From Myxococcus sp. RHSTA-1-4 (GTDB lineage: Bacteria; Myxococcota; Myxococcia; Myxococcales; Myxococcaceae), in NCBI RefSeq assembly GCF_020037125.1, contig NZ_JAIQDG010000021.1:1-64000 (forward strand): a stretch of 64,000 nucleotides of DNA. Direction: 5' to 3'. Below, in pieces: positions 28,145 to 39,386 of the stretch (positions are counted from its first letter, which is position 1; the number at the start of each line of letters is the position of its first letter). A program made the position numbers and the translations under genes. The notes beneath the pieces are model-generated. The model saw only the letters and a program-made list of their open reading frames with translations, had not been told where the DNA came from and searched no databases.

Positions 28145-29674
28145 CTACTTCGCCAGTGGCTTGAGGAGGGGGAACAGGATGACGTCGCGGATGCTCTGTG
28201 AATCCGTGAACAGCATGGCGAGCCGATCAATCCCGATGCCCTCGCCCGCCGTCGGCGGCATGCCGTGCTCCAGTGCGCGGATGTAGTCCTCGTCGTAGTC
28301 CATCGTCTCCTGCTGGCCGCGCTGCTTCGCCTCGAGCTGGGCGAGGAAGCGGCCCTTCTGGTCCAGCGGGTCGTTGAGCTCCGAGAAGGCGTTGGCGATT
28401 TCCCGCCCCGCCACGTACAGCTCGAACCGGTCGGTGACTTCCGGGTTCGCGTCATTGCGGCGCGCGAGCGGGGAGACGGCCGTGGGGAAATGGGTGATGA
28501 AGGTGGGATGGATGAGGGTGTGCTCGACGTGGTGCTCGAAGAGCGCGCCCACCAGCTCGCCGTGGTTCATGGTGTCCACGGCCCGCCGCTCGGCCTCCGA
28601 GTGGGTGGTCTTCAGGAGCGTGTGGCGGAGCTTGTCCGCGTCCGCCATGTCCTTGTCGGACAGCTCGCCGCCCACCGCCTCGCGGATGGCCTCCGTCATG
28701 GAGATGCGCTTCCAGCCCTTGCCGAAGTCCAGCACGTGCTCGCCGTACTTCACCTTCGTGTCGCCGGTGACGGCCCGGGCCGCGCCGGAGATCATCTCCT
28801 CGGTGAGGTCCATCAGGTCCTCGTACGTGGCGTACGCCTGATAGAACTCCAGCATGGTGAACTCGGGGTTGTGGCGGGTGCTGATGCCCTCGTTGCGGAA
28901 GTTGCGGTTGACCTCGTAGACGCGCTCCAGGCCGCCCACCACCAGGCGCTTGAGATACAGCTCCGGGGCGATGCGCATGTACAGGTCGATGTCGAGCGCG
29001 TTGTGGTGCGTGGTGAAGGGCCGCGCCGCCGCGCCCGAGACGAGCGGGTGCATCATCGGCGTCTCCACCTCGACGAAGTCCCTCGTGTCGAGGAAGTCGC
29101 GGATGAAGCGGATGAGCTTGTTGCGCTTGAGGAACGTGGCCTTCACGTCCGGGTTGGAGACCAGGTCCAGGTAGCGCTGGCGGTAGCGGATCTCCACGTC
29201 CGTCAGGCCGTGCCACTTCTCCGGCAGGGGCCGCAGGGACTTGGTCAGCGGGGTGAACTTGGTGGCGGACAGGGTCAGCTCGCCCGTCTTGGAGCGGAAC
29301 ACCGGGCCGGTGGCGGCGAGGAAGTCACCCAAATCACACAGCTTGAAGACCTCGTAGCTGTCGCCCAGGGCGTCCTTCTTCATGTGGACCTGGACTTCGC
29401 CCGACCGGTCCCTCAGCTTGATGAAGGCGGCCTTGCCGAACGAGCGCATGGCGACGATTCGGCCGGCCACGTCGTAGACCGTGGGCGAGGCGTCCAGCTC
29501 CTCGGTGGACTGGCTGCCGTGCTTCGCGTGGATCTCCGCCGCCTGGTGCCGCGGCCGGTAGCCATTGCCGTACGGGTTGAAGCCGGCCTCACGCCATTTC
29601 GCGGCCTTCTCCAGCCGCTGGTCGTAGATTTCCTGCTCCTTCGAACCCGTGTCGTTGTTCTGTTCTTCAGCCAT
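28145..29674 (-). CDS. lysS: Lysyl-tRNA synthetase, class II
   Basis: Charges tRNA-Lys. The 509-residue protein has the N-terminal OB-fold anticodon domain with [19 protein letters not shown], class II motif 2 [24 protein letters not shown] (shown in part: RNEGIST...EFTMLEFYQ) and motif 3 [14 protein letters not shown] 29674 has GGAAGG upstream. It precedes the lol genes by 12 bases, so it may be co-transcribed with lipoprotein sorting functions. Confidence 0.96.
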   Translation of the reverse strand: MAEEQNNDTGSKEQEIYDQRLEKAAKWREAGFNPYGNGYRPRHQAAEIHAKHGSQSTEELDASPTVYDVAGRIVAMRSFGKAAFIKLRDRSGEVQVHMKKDALGDSYEVFKLCDLGDFLAATGPVFRSKTGELTLSATKFTPLTKSLRPLPEKWHGLTDVEIRYRQRYLDLVSNPDVKATFLKRNKLIRFIRDFLDTRDFVEVETPMMHPLVSGAAARPFTTHHNALDIDLYMRIAPELYLKRLVVGGLERVYEVNRNFRNEGISTRHNPEFTMLEFYQAYATYEDLMDLTEEMISGAARAVTGDTKVKYGEHVLDFGKGWKRISMTEAIREAVGGELSDKDMADADKLRHTLLKTTHSEAERRAVDTMNHGELVGALFEHHVEHTLIHPTFITHFPTAVSPLARRNDANPEVTDRFELYVAGREIANAFSELNDPLDQKGRFLAQLEAKQRGQQETMDYDEDYIRALEHGMPPTAGEGIGIDRLAMLFTDSQSIRDVILFPLLKPLAK

Positions 29675-29698
29675 GGCGCGCCCTTCCAAAGGCGCGGC

Positions 29699-29727
29699 AC
29701 CGTAGCCAAGCCTCCCCCGGGACGCAA
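29699..29727 (-). promoter_or_regulatory. Promoter of lysS-lol
   Basis: Minus-strand TTGCGT (29722-29727), 17-base spacer, TACGGT (29699-29704), 25 bases above the lysS ATG. Confidence 0.5.
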
Positions 29728-29747
29728 CGCAACACAGCGGGGGACGT

Positions 29748-30131
29748 TCAGGGGGCGGCCATGAAGAGGAAGGCGGCCACCGCCACCCCCAGGAGCAGGG
29801 GGATGAGGATTTCCACCGGCACGCGGTAGTGCATGTGGGTGGTGTGCAGGCCGCGCAGGCCGAAGCGGCGCTGGCGGCGCACGCGGTTCATCACCTGCGA
29901 CGCCAGCGCGGGCGGGGCCTTCTCCCGCTCCACGCCCTTGAGGCGCTGCACGGTGCGCGCGTAGCCCTCCCACCCCTTGCGGCAGTCGGCGCAGCCGTCC
30001 AGGTGGGTGCGCACCGCCTGCGCCTTGGGGGCGGGCAGCTCGTCGTCGGCGAGCGCGAGGAACAGGGCCCTCGCCTCGCGGTGGTTCATCCGCGGTTCCA
30101 CGTCCAGGAGTCTGCGATGAATGCTGCTCAT
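29748..30131 (-). CDS. Zinc-finger anti-sigma factor
   Basis: A 127-residue membrane protein with a ZAS-type zinc-binding motif, His 43, Cys 47 and Cys 50 (HLDGCADC), and one membrane helix near residues 105-125, leaving almost no periplasmic domain. The ATG overlaps the sigma factor stop (ATGA), the usual arrangement for an anti-sigma partner. A later in-frame ATG at 30089 would drop the coupling. Probably binds and holds the ECF sigma factor at the membrane. Confidence 0.85.
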   Translation of the reverse strand: MSSIHRRLLDVEPRMNHREARALFLALADDELPAPKAQAVRTHLDGCADCRKGWEGYARTVQRLKGVEREKAPPALASQVMNRVRRQRRFGLRGLHTTHMHYRVPVEILIPLLLGVAVAAFLFMAAP

Positions 30132-30754
30132 GACTCAAGCCGCCCCAGGAGGTCCGCCAGCTTTTCGCGTGCCCGGTGGAGCCGGCTCTTCACCGTCCCC
30201 TCGGGCAGCTCGGTGATGTCGATGATTTCCTCATAACTGAGGCCCTCGATGTCGCGCAGGGCCACCAGCATGCGCGCGTCCGGGTCCAACTGTGAGATGG
30301 CCCACTGTACGCGGGCGCGCTCACGGGCGGACTCCAGCGCCGCGTCCGGGCCGGGCACCGTGCCCCCGCCTTCCGTGAAGAGGGCGGTGGCCTCGTCGTA
30401 CTCCTCGGAGCGCCCCCGGCCCCGGCGCTTGAGGTACTTCAGCCGGTTGATGCAGTGATTCTTGGTGATTCGGAACAGCCAGGTGGACAGCTTCGCGTCC
30501 TCGCGGAAGCGGCGCACGTTCTGGTGGACGCTGACGAAGATTTCCTGCACCAGGTCGTGGGCTTCCTCCCGGTCCCCCACCATGCGCACGCAGAAGTCGT
30601 AGAGCCGGTCCTGGTGCGTGCGCACCAGCAGCTCGAAGGCGTCCGGGTCACCCCGGCGCAGCCGGCCCAGCAGCGCCGCGTCGCCCCGTGACTCGGGCGT
30701 CTCCGCGACGGCAGGCCCTTCCTGTCCGATTTCGAGCACGCCGCCCGACGACAC
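30128..30754 (-). CDS. ECF-type RNA polymerase sigma factor
   Basis: A 208-residue RpoE-like sigma factor. Region 2 is seen in FCVRMVGDREEAHDLVQEIFVSV and region 4 in LSYEEIIDITELPEGTVKSRLHRAR, separated by an acidic linker. I chose GTG 30754 because GGGAGG lies six bases before it; the frame continues to 30796. Coupled to the anti-sigma gene downstream. Target promoters are not identifiable here. Confidence 0.9.
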   Translation of the reverse strand: MSSGGVLEIGQEGPAVAETPESRGDAALLGRLRRGDPDAFELLVRTHQDRLYDFCVRMVGDREEAHDLVQEIFVSVHQNVRRFREDAKLSTWLFRITKNHCINRLKYLKRRGRGRSEEYDEATALFTEGGGTVPGPDAALESARERARVQWAISQLDPDARMLVALRDIEGLSYEEIIDITELPEGTVKSRLHRAREKLADLLGRLES

Positions 30755-30848
30755 CGGTGTCCTCCCGCGACAGCCCCTCCATGAGGGAGGTGCCACCGCC
30801 CCTTCAGCCTACCCCGTCCCCTGCCCCGCCGCCCCTCGGACAGCGGGG

Positions 30849-30867
30849 CCGGGAAAAAGGTTCCCGG
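30849..30867. terminator. Perfect seven-base hairpin between sigma gene and degraded gene
   Basis: CCGGGAA (30849-30855), five-base loop, TTCCCGG (30861-30867). It lies between the end of the degraded minus-strand gene and the sigma factor start. No U-tract follows, so termination is unproven. Confidence 0.35.
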
Positions 30868-30898
30868 TGGCGGGGGCACCCGTGGGCCGGGCCTCCCG

Positions 30899-31260
30899 CT
30901 ACCCGCTGCTGGCAAGGGGTTGCCAGCGGGGGACCACCTCGCGTGTCACCTCGCCTGTGGCTGGGAGCTGGAACACCTCTCGGTGGAACGTGATGTCGTC
31001 GCCGTCTGCCCGCCGGTAGCGCACGAGGAAGAGCGTGTACGTGCCCGCCGGCAGGTGCGGAAACGTCCTGAAACCGTCCTGGGAGTCCGACGCATGATGG
31101 AGCCTCGTGGCGCGCTCGAAGTCCTCGGGGTCCACCGGTGGGGCCCCAGCGCCCCCGGCACGAGCACCCACGCGCCCCCCCCCATTCGTGGGGAATCCGC
31201 ACCTTCAGTGTCACCCCTTCGCGCCGCTCCTCGAAGTCCACGGAGACCGTCCCCTGGGCG
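30899..31260 (-). pseudogene. Frameshifted hypothetical protein
   Basis: Two minus-strand reading frames join into one sensible protein if one G is removed from a nine-G run (plus-strand C at 31175-31183). Upstream of the run the frame reads TVSVDFEERREGVTLKVRIPHEWGG; downstream it reads PPVDPEDFERATRLHH and LPAGTYTLFLVRYRR. The latter resembles a small Ig-like or carboxypeptidase-regulatory fold. An upstream start is not found, since a stop precedes it in frame. Either a pseudogene or a homopolymer sequencing error. Confidence 0.4.
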
Positions 31261-31324
31261 GGGACCTGCCCCCACGGTGGCCTCCGCCTTCTCGCGTCTC
31301 ATGTCGCCGTGGCCGGAAGAAGCC

Positions 31325-31507
31325 ATGTCCACGACCGAGCCCCGCCTGTCCTGCTCCACCCGCCTGCAACGCCCTCTGCTGGCGGCCAGCGCCGCCGCCA
31401 GTCTCACCGCCTGCTCAGGCGCGGAGGTGCGCCCCGGCCCCGCCCGCTGCCCTCCCGATGCACTGCGGCCCATGCCCTTCGTGACGGTGGTGGGCCGGTT
31501 CCCTTGA
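31325..31507 (+). CDS. Short lipoprotein, probably truncated
   Basis: A 60-residue reading frame beginning MSTTEPRLSCSTRL with a hydrophobic segment and lipobox-like SLTAC, then CPPDALRPM and a stop soon after. The N-terminus looks like that of myxobacterial lipoproteins usually much longer, so this may be a remnant cut short after the export signal. It lies between two frameshifted genes. Confidence 0.35.
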   Translation: MSTTEPRLSCSTRLQRPLLAASAAASLTACSGAEVRPGPARCPPDALRPMPFVTVVGRFP

Positions 31508-31598
31508 GCGTGCCTCGTTGGCAAAGCTGACACCCGCGGCGAAGCGGGAACCATCACGGAGCCTGCGCCGACGCGCTCCAAGCCGAGGACGGCGGCGA

Positions 31599-32368
31599 AT
31601 GAAGCGACGCGAAGTCACGGGAGTGGTCGCAGCCCTGCTCCTGGCCGTGCCGCTCGTCATGCTGGTGCTCGGCGTCATGCACCCGGAGCGCTGGGCACCC
31701 GGGCCATCGGACACACGCGTCAGCCCGGTACTGGAGTTCGAAGCAAGGATGCGCCTGCAGTCCTACCGCCGCTGTTGTCACACGAGGGGCCTGGAAGACA
31801 TGCGCGCCAGGACGGCCTACTGCACGGACAGCGAGCGCATGACAGACCGCGAATGCCCGGAGGGACAGCAGTGCCGCAACCTGGCCTCGCGAGGTGGGGT
31901 GCCGATGGTACGCGTCTGCATCCCCCTGGGAGAGCGACTGGCCGGAGAGCGGAGCTATCACGTTCCGACCGCCAAGGACGACGCCTGCGGGCCGAACCTG
32001 CTCTGCGTGGGTGAGGGGTGGTGCGCACGGACATGCCGGCTGGATGCCCCCAGAGCTGCCCGAGGGATTCACATGCGAGGATGTGACACCTGAACCCGCA
32101 TGCCTGCCCACCTGTGAGGCGCGAGGCTGCCCTCAAGGTCAGCGCTGTGTGCGCGACGAGGATGGCGTTTCAATCTGCGCCGTGACGTACGGCCCCGACT
32201 GCCAGTCCGGCCCTTCCTGCCCCGAGTGCGGGGTCGACATCCTTCCCTCCCACCCTGGCGGTGCCTGGAGTCTGTGGCGAGGGCTTCTTCTGCATGCGAG
32301 GACTGCGAGGCAAGCCCCCGACCTGCGAGCCCCTCTGGATGAAGCCGGGGTGGAAGCGCTCGCCCTGA
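31599..32368 (+). pseudogene. Membrane-anchored Cys-rich protein gene broken by two or more frameshifts
   Basis: The gene begins at ATG 31599 with a membrane anchor (AALLLAVPLVMLVLGVM) and a Cys-rich ectodomain. The frame is lost near 32040-32075, where the neighbouring frame resumes with EGFTCEDVTPEPACLPTCEA and CPQGQRCVRDEDGVSICAV. A second shift near 32215-32270 moves into the third frame, VCGEGFFCMRGLRGKPPTCE, ending at TGA 32366-32368. Cys spacing and composition continue smoothly across all three frames. Each frame alone looks meaningless after the break. Confidence 0.6.
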
Positions 32369-32387
32369 CGAAGCCCCGGTCCCCCTG

Positions 32388-32409
32388 CCTCCCCTCACCC
32401 GAGGGGGGG
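32388..32409 (+). terminator. GC hairpin after the broken Cys-rich gene
   Basis: A nine-base stem with one G-T pair (32388-32396 with 32401-32409) and an ACCC loop, 20 bases past the pseudogene stop. There is no U-tract. Confidence 0.35.
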
Positions 32410-32625
32410 AACCCGAGCCGGGAGCGCCTCGTCCGCCCGTGCCCCCACCAGCCCGGGGCCCCCGGGCTCCCTCCAAGTTCCCCGGTGGGCCTCGGCGCGC
32501 TCCCACCGGAGCCGTCCGGGTTCCATCGTGCGGCGTTGAACCCCCTCGCCTTCGTGCGGATGGTTGGCGAGAAGGGCTTCGCTCCGGAGTCTCCGCCTCC
32601 GCGCATGCGCCTTCGAGGAGTGACG

Positions 32626-33528
32626 ATGAACCCGCGAGAGCCTCACCAGGCGCCGCATCCATCCGTGAATCCCACCGCGGGCGCGGGACTGCGCGGCGTG
32701 CTCGTGGTGGAGCCCGGCAAACCCAGGCGCCGCGTGCTGGAGCGCGCCGCCCTCCTCCCCCTGGCGCCGGAGGCCCGGGTCGCCGTGCTGAGGCGTGGGC
32801 ACCGCGCCCGGGACGCGCGCGGCGGCGCGAGCTCCACCGAGGCGCTGGACTCCCTGCTGGAAACGCGCGCCCGCGCCGTGGGAGGCCAGCTCTCCTTCCT
32901 CGAAGGCGAACCGGACGAAGACGCCCTGGCCACGATGGAGCGGTACGGGCCGGAGCTGGTGGTGATTGCGCGCGAGCCCCGCACCCTGCGCTCCCGGCTG
33001 TTCGGCTCGTTCCCGGAGAAGCTCGCCCGCCACGGTGGGGTGCCCATCCTGGTGGCGGAGCTCGCGGCGAGGCAGCGCTACCAGCGCGTCCTCGTGGGCA
33101 CCGACTTCTCGGAGGCGTCACGGGCCGCGCTGGAGCTGGCGCTCCGGCTGACGGTGCCGGGCGGCGGGAGGCTGGACGTGCTCCATGCCTATGACACGGG
33201 CTACGCGCTGACGCTGCACATGACGAACGCGTCCGCGGAGCAGCTCCTGCGCTACTACCAGCAGCAACATGCCGAGGCGGAGCGGGCGATGCTCGCCTTC
33301 CTGGCGCCCTACCGGGGCGCCGCGGTGCCCCTGGGGTACGTGCTGACGCGCGAGGCCCCACGGCTGGCCCTCCACCGGACGGCGTGCAGGCAGGACGTGG
33401 AGCTGCTGGTGGTGGGAAAGCACCGCGACACGGGAATGGGGCATGCGCTGCTGGGCTCCGTCGCCGAGTCCTGCATGCGCCGCTCCCGCTATGACGTCCT
33501 CGTCGTTCCCGGTGCCACGGTGCAGTGA
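32626..33528 (+). CDS. Tandem universal stress protein (UspA)
   Basis: A 300-residue protein with two Usp domains. The first (about 18-145) is divergent. The second starts RVLVGTDFSEASRAALELAL and ends in VVGKHRDTGMGHALLGS, where the usual ATP-binding pattern G-2x-G-9x-G-S has Arg in place of the second Gly. GAGGAG lies upstream of ATG 32626. It stands alone between the degraded patch and the convergent mnh operon. Cytosolic stress role inferred from family. Confidence 0.87.
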   Translation: MNPREPHQAPHPSVNPTAGAGLRGVLVVEPGKPRRRVLERAALLPLAPEARVAVLRRGHRARDARGGASSTEALDSLLETRARAVGGQLSFLEGEPDEDALATMERYGPELVVIAREPRTLRSRLFGSFPEKLARHGGVPILVAELAARQRYQRVLVGTDFSEASRAALELALRLTVPGGGRLDVLHAYDTGYALTLHMTNASAEQLLRYYQQQHAEAERAMLAFLAPYRGAAVPLGYVLTREAPRLALHRTACRQDVELLVVGKHRDTGMGHALLGSVAESCMRRSRYDVLVVPGATVQ

Positions 33529-33541
33529 CGCCCTTGCCGCC

Positions 33542-33931
33542 TCAGCGCTCCTCCGCCGGAGGCTCGCCCTTCGCGCTGGGCGTGCCGCCTGGAACCGTGG
33601 TCCCCCGTCCAAAGCGGTCCTTCAGCTCGTCCGGGTGCGTCTGGGGCGCGAGGGGAATGCCCACCAGGTAGCCGGCGCGCGCCAGCATGTGGGCCGCGAC
33701 GGGGGCGGTGAGGAAGAGGAAGGCAATCACCAGCGCGGCCTTGGCCGCCACCTGCGCCTCCGCGAAGAACAGCGCGGTGCCCAGGAGGATGCAGCCCGCG
33801 CCGGCCGTCCCCGTCTTCGTGGCGGCCTGCATCCGCGTGAAGAGGTCCGGCATGCGCACGATTCCCAGCGCGGCGATGGCCATGAAGGCCGCGCCCGCGA
33901 CCATCCAGCAGACGGCGAACCCGCGCAGCAT
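33542..33931 (-). CDS. mnhG: Na+/H+ antiporter subunit G
   Basis: A 129-residue protein with three membrane helices and the MnhG/MrpG pattern AALGIVRMPDLFTRMQAATKTGT. The hydrophilic tail after about residue 100 is longer than in short relatives. ATG 33931 overlaps the mnhF stop (ATGA). It is the last gene of a complete seven-gene operon for a multisubunit cation/proton antiporter in the inner membrane. Confidence 0.92.
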   Translation of the reverse strand: MLRGFAVCWMVAGAAFMAIAALGIVRMPDLFTRMQAATKTGTAGAGCILLGTALFFAEAQVAAKAALVIAFLFLTAPVAAHMLARAGYLVGIPLAPQTHPDELKDRFGRGTTVPGGTPSAKGEPPAEER

Positions 33932-34215
33932 CACCGGGGCTCCTTCTTCACCAGGTATCTGGCCACGCCCACCGTCCCCAGGAAGGAGATGAGCGCCAGC
34001 CCCATGGCCACGCGCAAGAGGTGCCGCTCTCCGGTGAGCGCGGTGTAGACGGCAATCATCCCCACCGTGACGCCGGCGATGAGGTCCAGGGCCACCACCC
34101 GGTCCGGCGCGCTGGGGCCGCGGACCAGCCGCCAGAAGCCGAGGAGCATGGCGAGCGACAGCAGCGTCAGCGTTGCCAGCAGGACGCCCCGCAGGGCGGG
34201 CGACAGGTCGTTCAT
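33931..34215 (-). CDS. mnhF: Na+/H+ antiporter subunit F
   Basis: A 94-residue, three-helix membrane protein with the family motif [17 protein letters not shown]. Overlaps mnhE and mnhG by a few bases on either side. Confidence 0.92.
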   Translation of the reverse strand: MNDLSPALRGVLLATLTLLSLAMLLGFWRLVRGPSAPDRVVALDLIAGVTVGMIAVYTALTGERHLLRVAMGLALISFLGTVGVARYLVKKEPR

Positions 34216-34682
34216 CGCAGCAACTCCAGGATGCGCCGCTCGAAGCCGCGCTTGATGTCACGGCGGACGGTCTCCGGGTCGGACACGTACATCGTGTGGA
34301 CATAGAGCGTCTTCCGGTCGCTCGACACGTCCAGGGCCAGTGAGCCCGGCGTGAGGGTGACGACGATGGCGAGCATGGCAATCTCCGCGTCCGTCTCCAC
34401 GTCGAGCGGGATGCCGATGACCGCGGGCTTCATGTACGGCGTGGGGGTGAGCACGTCGTAGGTGATGCGCGCGGTGGCGACGGCCAGCTCCTTCAGGAAG
34501 AACCCCGCGAAGCGGAAGCCCTGGCCCACCCGGTGGAAGTACCGGGTCCGGTGGGCCGCGCCGGGCGAAATCCAGAGCACGAAGTAGCCGACCACGAAGC
34601 CGATGAGCAGGTTGGTCCCGGACAGCTCCGTCATCGCCATCCACGTGCCCGCCAGGACGAGGTTCCACACCAGCATCGTCAT
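34212..34682 (-). CDS. mnhE: Na+/H+ antiporter subunit E
   Basis: A 156-residue protein: two N-terminal helices ([24 protein letters not shown]), then a cytosolic domain with [23 protein letters not shown], the signature of MnhE. ATG 34682 overlaps the stop of mnhD. Confidence 0.92.
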   Translation of the reverse strand: MTMLVWNLVLAGTWMAMTELSGTNLLIGFVVGYFVLWISPGAAHRTRYFHRVGQGFRFAGFFLKELAVATARITYDVLTPTPYMKPAVIGIPLDVETDAEIAMLAIVVTLTPGSLALDVSSDRKTLYVHTMYVSDPETVRRDIKRGFERRILELLR

Positions 34683-36163
34683 GGGCGGGCTCCCATCACG
34701 GCGGCGACGTAGGCCTGGTGCGAGAGCAGCTCCTCCGCCAGCCGCGTGCCCACCGCCAGGGCCTCGTCGGCGAACAGGCCCAGCAGGCACGTGAGCAGGG
34801 CCAGCGTGGCGGAAGGGACGACCAGCGACAGCGGCAGCCGCCCGGAGGGCGCGGGCTGCTCCGGGGGCTCCTTCCAGAAGGCCTCGGACCAGACCTTGGT
34901 CATGGAGAACAGCGTGAGCAGGCTCACCGTCACGGCGGTGCCCACGAGGACGTACCGCTCCTGCTCCAGCCCCGCGCGCACGAGGGTCAGCTTCGCGAAG
35001 AACCCGGACAGCGGCGGCATCCCCGCCAGCGCGAAGGCGGGCACCAGGAAGAGGACGGACAGCAGCGGCCGCGAGCGGTACAGCCCGCCCAGCGCCTTCA
35101 GGTCGTACGTACCCGAGACTCGCGCCGCCATGCCTGAGACCAGGAACAGGTTGGTCTTCGCCAGGATGTTGTGCACCACGTAGAGGACCGCGCCCGCCAG
35201 CCCCCCCGCCGACAGCAGCGCGAGGCCCATCAGCATGTAGCCAATCTGGCTGATGATGTGGAAGGCGAGCAGGCGCCGGAACTCCATCTGCGCCGCGGCG
35301 CCCAGCACGCCCGTGAGCATGGTCAGCCCGGCCACCCACGCCAGCAGCCCATGCGTGAAGCCCACGTCCTGCACGAAGAGCAGCGTGAAGGCGCGCAGCA
35401 GCGCGTAGACGCCCACCTTCGTGAGCAGCCCCGAGAAGAGCGCGGACACCGCGATGGGCGGCGTGTGGTAGGCCGGGGGCAGCCAGGAGAACACCGGGAA
35501 GGCCGCGGCCTTGATGCCGAAGGCGCCGAGCAGCAGCATGCCCGGAGCGAGCAGCAGCCCCGGGCGCGGAGCCTCGCGCAGCTTCACGGCGAGGTCGGCC
35601 ATGTTCAGCGTGCCGGCCAGGCCGTACAGCAGCCCCACCGCGGACAGGAACATCAGCGAGGCCAGCAGGTTGAGGGTGACGTACTTCACGGAGCCCTCGA
35701 GCTGCGCCCGCTCCCCCCCGAGCGACAGCAGCACGAAGGAGGCGATGAGCATCACCTCGAACCAGACGTAGAGGTTGAACAGGTCTCCCGCCAGGAACGC
35801 CCCGCACACGCCCATCAGCAGCACGTGCAGCAGCGGGTAGTAGCCGTGGGCCCTCCGCTCGGCGTCAATCGTCTCCACCGAGTAGACGAGGATGACCAGG
35901 CCGATGAGCGAGGAGACGGCGAGCATGACGGCCGCCAGCAGGTCCGCCACGAGGGTGATTCCGAAGGGGGCGGGCCAGGTGCCGAGCTGGGTGGCCCGGG
36001 TGCCGCCGCGCAGCACCTGCCCCAGCAGCGCCAGGGTGGAGGCGAGGAGCGCGGCGCCCCCCACCAGCGAGAGGCCCAGGTGGGCCCGAGGCCCGCGCAC
36101 CACCAGGCCGAGCGCCGCGGTGGCCAGCGGAATCACGATGGGCGCGACGAGGAGCAGGCTCAT
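34679..36163 (-). CDS. mnhD: Na+/H+ antiporter subunit D
   Basis: A 494-residue member of the proton-pumping NuoL/M/N superfamily with about fourteen helices. Conserved features include the ion-channel helix with [14 protein letters not shown] (Glu near residue 133), [12 protein letters not shown], and [29 protein letters not shown]. Translation is coupled to mnhC and mnhE by four-base overlaps. Confidence 0.94.
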   Translation of the reverse strand: MSLLLVAPIVIPLATAALGLVVRGPRAHLGLSLVGGAALLASTLALLGQVLRGGTRATQLGTWPAPFGITLVADLLAAVMLAVSSLIGLVILVYSVETIDAERRAHGYYPLLHVLLMGVCGAFLAGDLFNLYVWFEVMLIASFVLLSLGGERAQLEGSVKYVTLNLLASLMFLSAVGLLYGLAGTLNMADLAVKLREAPRPGLLLAPGMLLLGAFGIKAAAFPVFSWLPPAYHTPPIAVSALFSGLLTKVGVYALLRAFTLLFVQDVGFTHGLLAWVAGLTMLTGVLGAAAQMEFRRLLAFHIISQIGYMLMGLALLSAGGLAGAVLYVVHNILAKTNLFLVSGMAARVSGTYDLKALGGLYRSRPLLSVLFLVPAFALAGMPPLSGFFAKLTLVRAGLEQERYVLVGTAVTVSLLTLFSMTKVWSEAFWKEPPEQPAPSGRLPLSLVVPSATLALLTCLLGLFADEALAVGTRLAEELLSHQAYVAAVMGARP

Positions 36164-36513
36164 TCCTCGGTGCTCCTCATCGCGTCGAGGTCCGGGGAGC
36201 CCACCGCCTGGTGCGCGCGGTAGAGCAGCACCACCGTGAACACCAGCAGGCCGAAGCTGATGACGATGGCCGTGAGCACCAGCGCCTGCGCGAGCGGGTC
36301 CGCCACGCCGGGAGCGGGGACGGTGGCCTCCTCCGGGACGAGCGGAGCCCGGCCCCGCGTCAGCCCGACGCCGGTGAAGACGAGCAGGTTCGAGGCATGG
36401 GCGAGCAGCGCCAGCCCGATGACGAGCTTGACGACGCTGCGCCGGAGCATCATGTAGAGCCCGGCCGCATACAGCGCACCAATGACCAGGGCGAGCAGGG
36501 TCTCCAGAGTCAC
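36160..36513 (-). CDS. mnhC: Na+/H+ antiporter subunit C
   Basis: A 117-residue NuoK-like protein with three helices; [26 protein letters not shown] (partly shown) and [14 protein letters not shown] are typical. The start is GTG 36513, which overlaps the mnhB stop as GTGA. Confidence 0.92.
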   Translation of the reverse strand: MTLETLLALVIGALYAAGLYMMLRRSVVKLVIGLALLAHASNLLVFTGVGLTRGRAPLVPEEATVPAPGVADPLAQALVLTAIVISFGLLVFTVVLLYRAHQAVGSPDLDAMRSTEE

Positions 36514-36919
36514 TCCTCCGCCAGCGAAGCCACGAAGGTGAGGGTCACCCCCATCACCACCAGGTAGACACCCAGGTCGAACAGCAGCGGCGTGCCCAGC
36601 TCCACCTCCCCGAGCACGCCGGCCCCGAACTTCAGCCACACGCTGGTGAGGAAGGGCTCGCCGCTCACCACGGACACCAGCCCGCTCGCGAGTGCCAGGA
36701 GCAGCCCGACGCCCATCAGCACGGGCAGCGGCACCCGCAGCGCGCGCCGCGCGGCCGCCGTGTCGGTGGCCATGCCGTACAGCACGAAGGCGGAGGCCGC
36801 CACCATGCCCCCCGTGAAGCCGCCCCCGGGGGCGTGGTGCCCGCTCAGCAGGAGGAAGACGGAGAAGAACAGCAGCAGCGGCTGGAGCGCCCTGACGACC
36901 GAGTTGAAGATGAGCGAGG

Positions 36920-36923
<4 letters not shown>
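36510..36923 (-). CDS. mnhB: Na+/H+ antiporter subunit B
   Basis: A 137-residue MnhB-type protein with four helices. Family signature [20 protein letters not shown] and the ending [14 protein letters not shown] are intact. ATG 36923 overlaps the mnhA stop. Confidence 0.93.
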
Positions 36924-39220
<2,297 letters not shown>

Positions 39221-39230
39221 GGATCGGCTC

Positions 39231-39253
39231 CCATAGAGCCCTCAGCTCTATGG
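39231..39253. promoter_or_regulatory. Nine-base inverted repeat at the mnh operon ribosome site
   Basis: CCATAGAGC (39231-39239), five-base loop, GCTCTATGG (39245-39253): a perfect stem eleven bases before the mnhA ATG that includes the last bases of the Shine-Dalgarno sequence. Could be an operator or a translation-control hairpin. Confidence 0.5.
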
Positions 39254-39259
39254 AAGCCC

Positions 39260-39293
39260 GGGGCCGCTCGCGACCTCAATCGCGAGCCGCCCC
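39260..39293 (-). terminator. Long hairpin between prfB and the mnh operon
   Basis: 39260-39273 pairs with 39280-39293: an eight-base perfect stem (GCTCGCGA with TCGCGAGC), one mismatch, then five more pairs. It lies between the prfB stop and mnhA on the same strand, so it most likely ends prfB transcription, although no U-tract follows. Confidence 0.5.
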
Positions 39294-39386
39294 ACCCCGG
39301 GCGCCCTGGATGTTCAACCCGGAACGGAGGTGCCCTTCGAGCGGTCCGGCATGGAACACTGCCCCCGGGCCGACTCCGTCACCCGC

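Noticed and set aside
31894-33528. One long protein joining the Cys-rich region and the Usp
   Set aside because: The Usp has its own ATG at 32626 with GAGGAG; the upstream part belongs to the broken Cys-rich gene.
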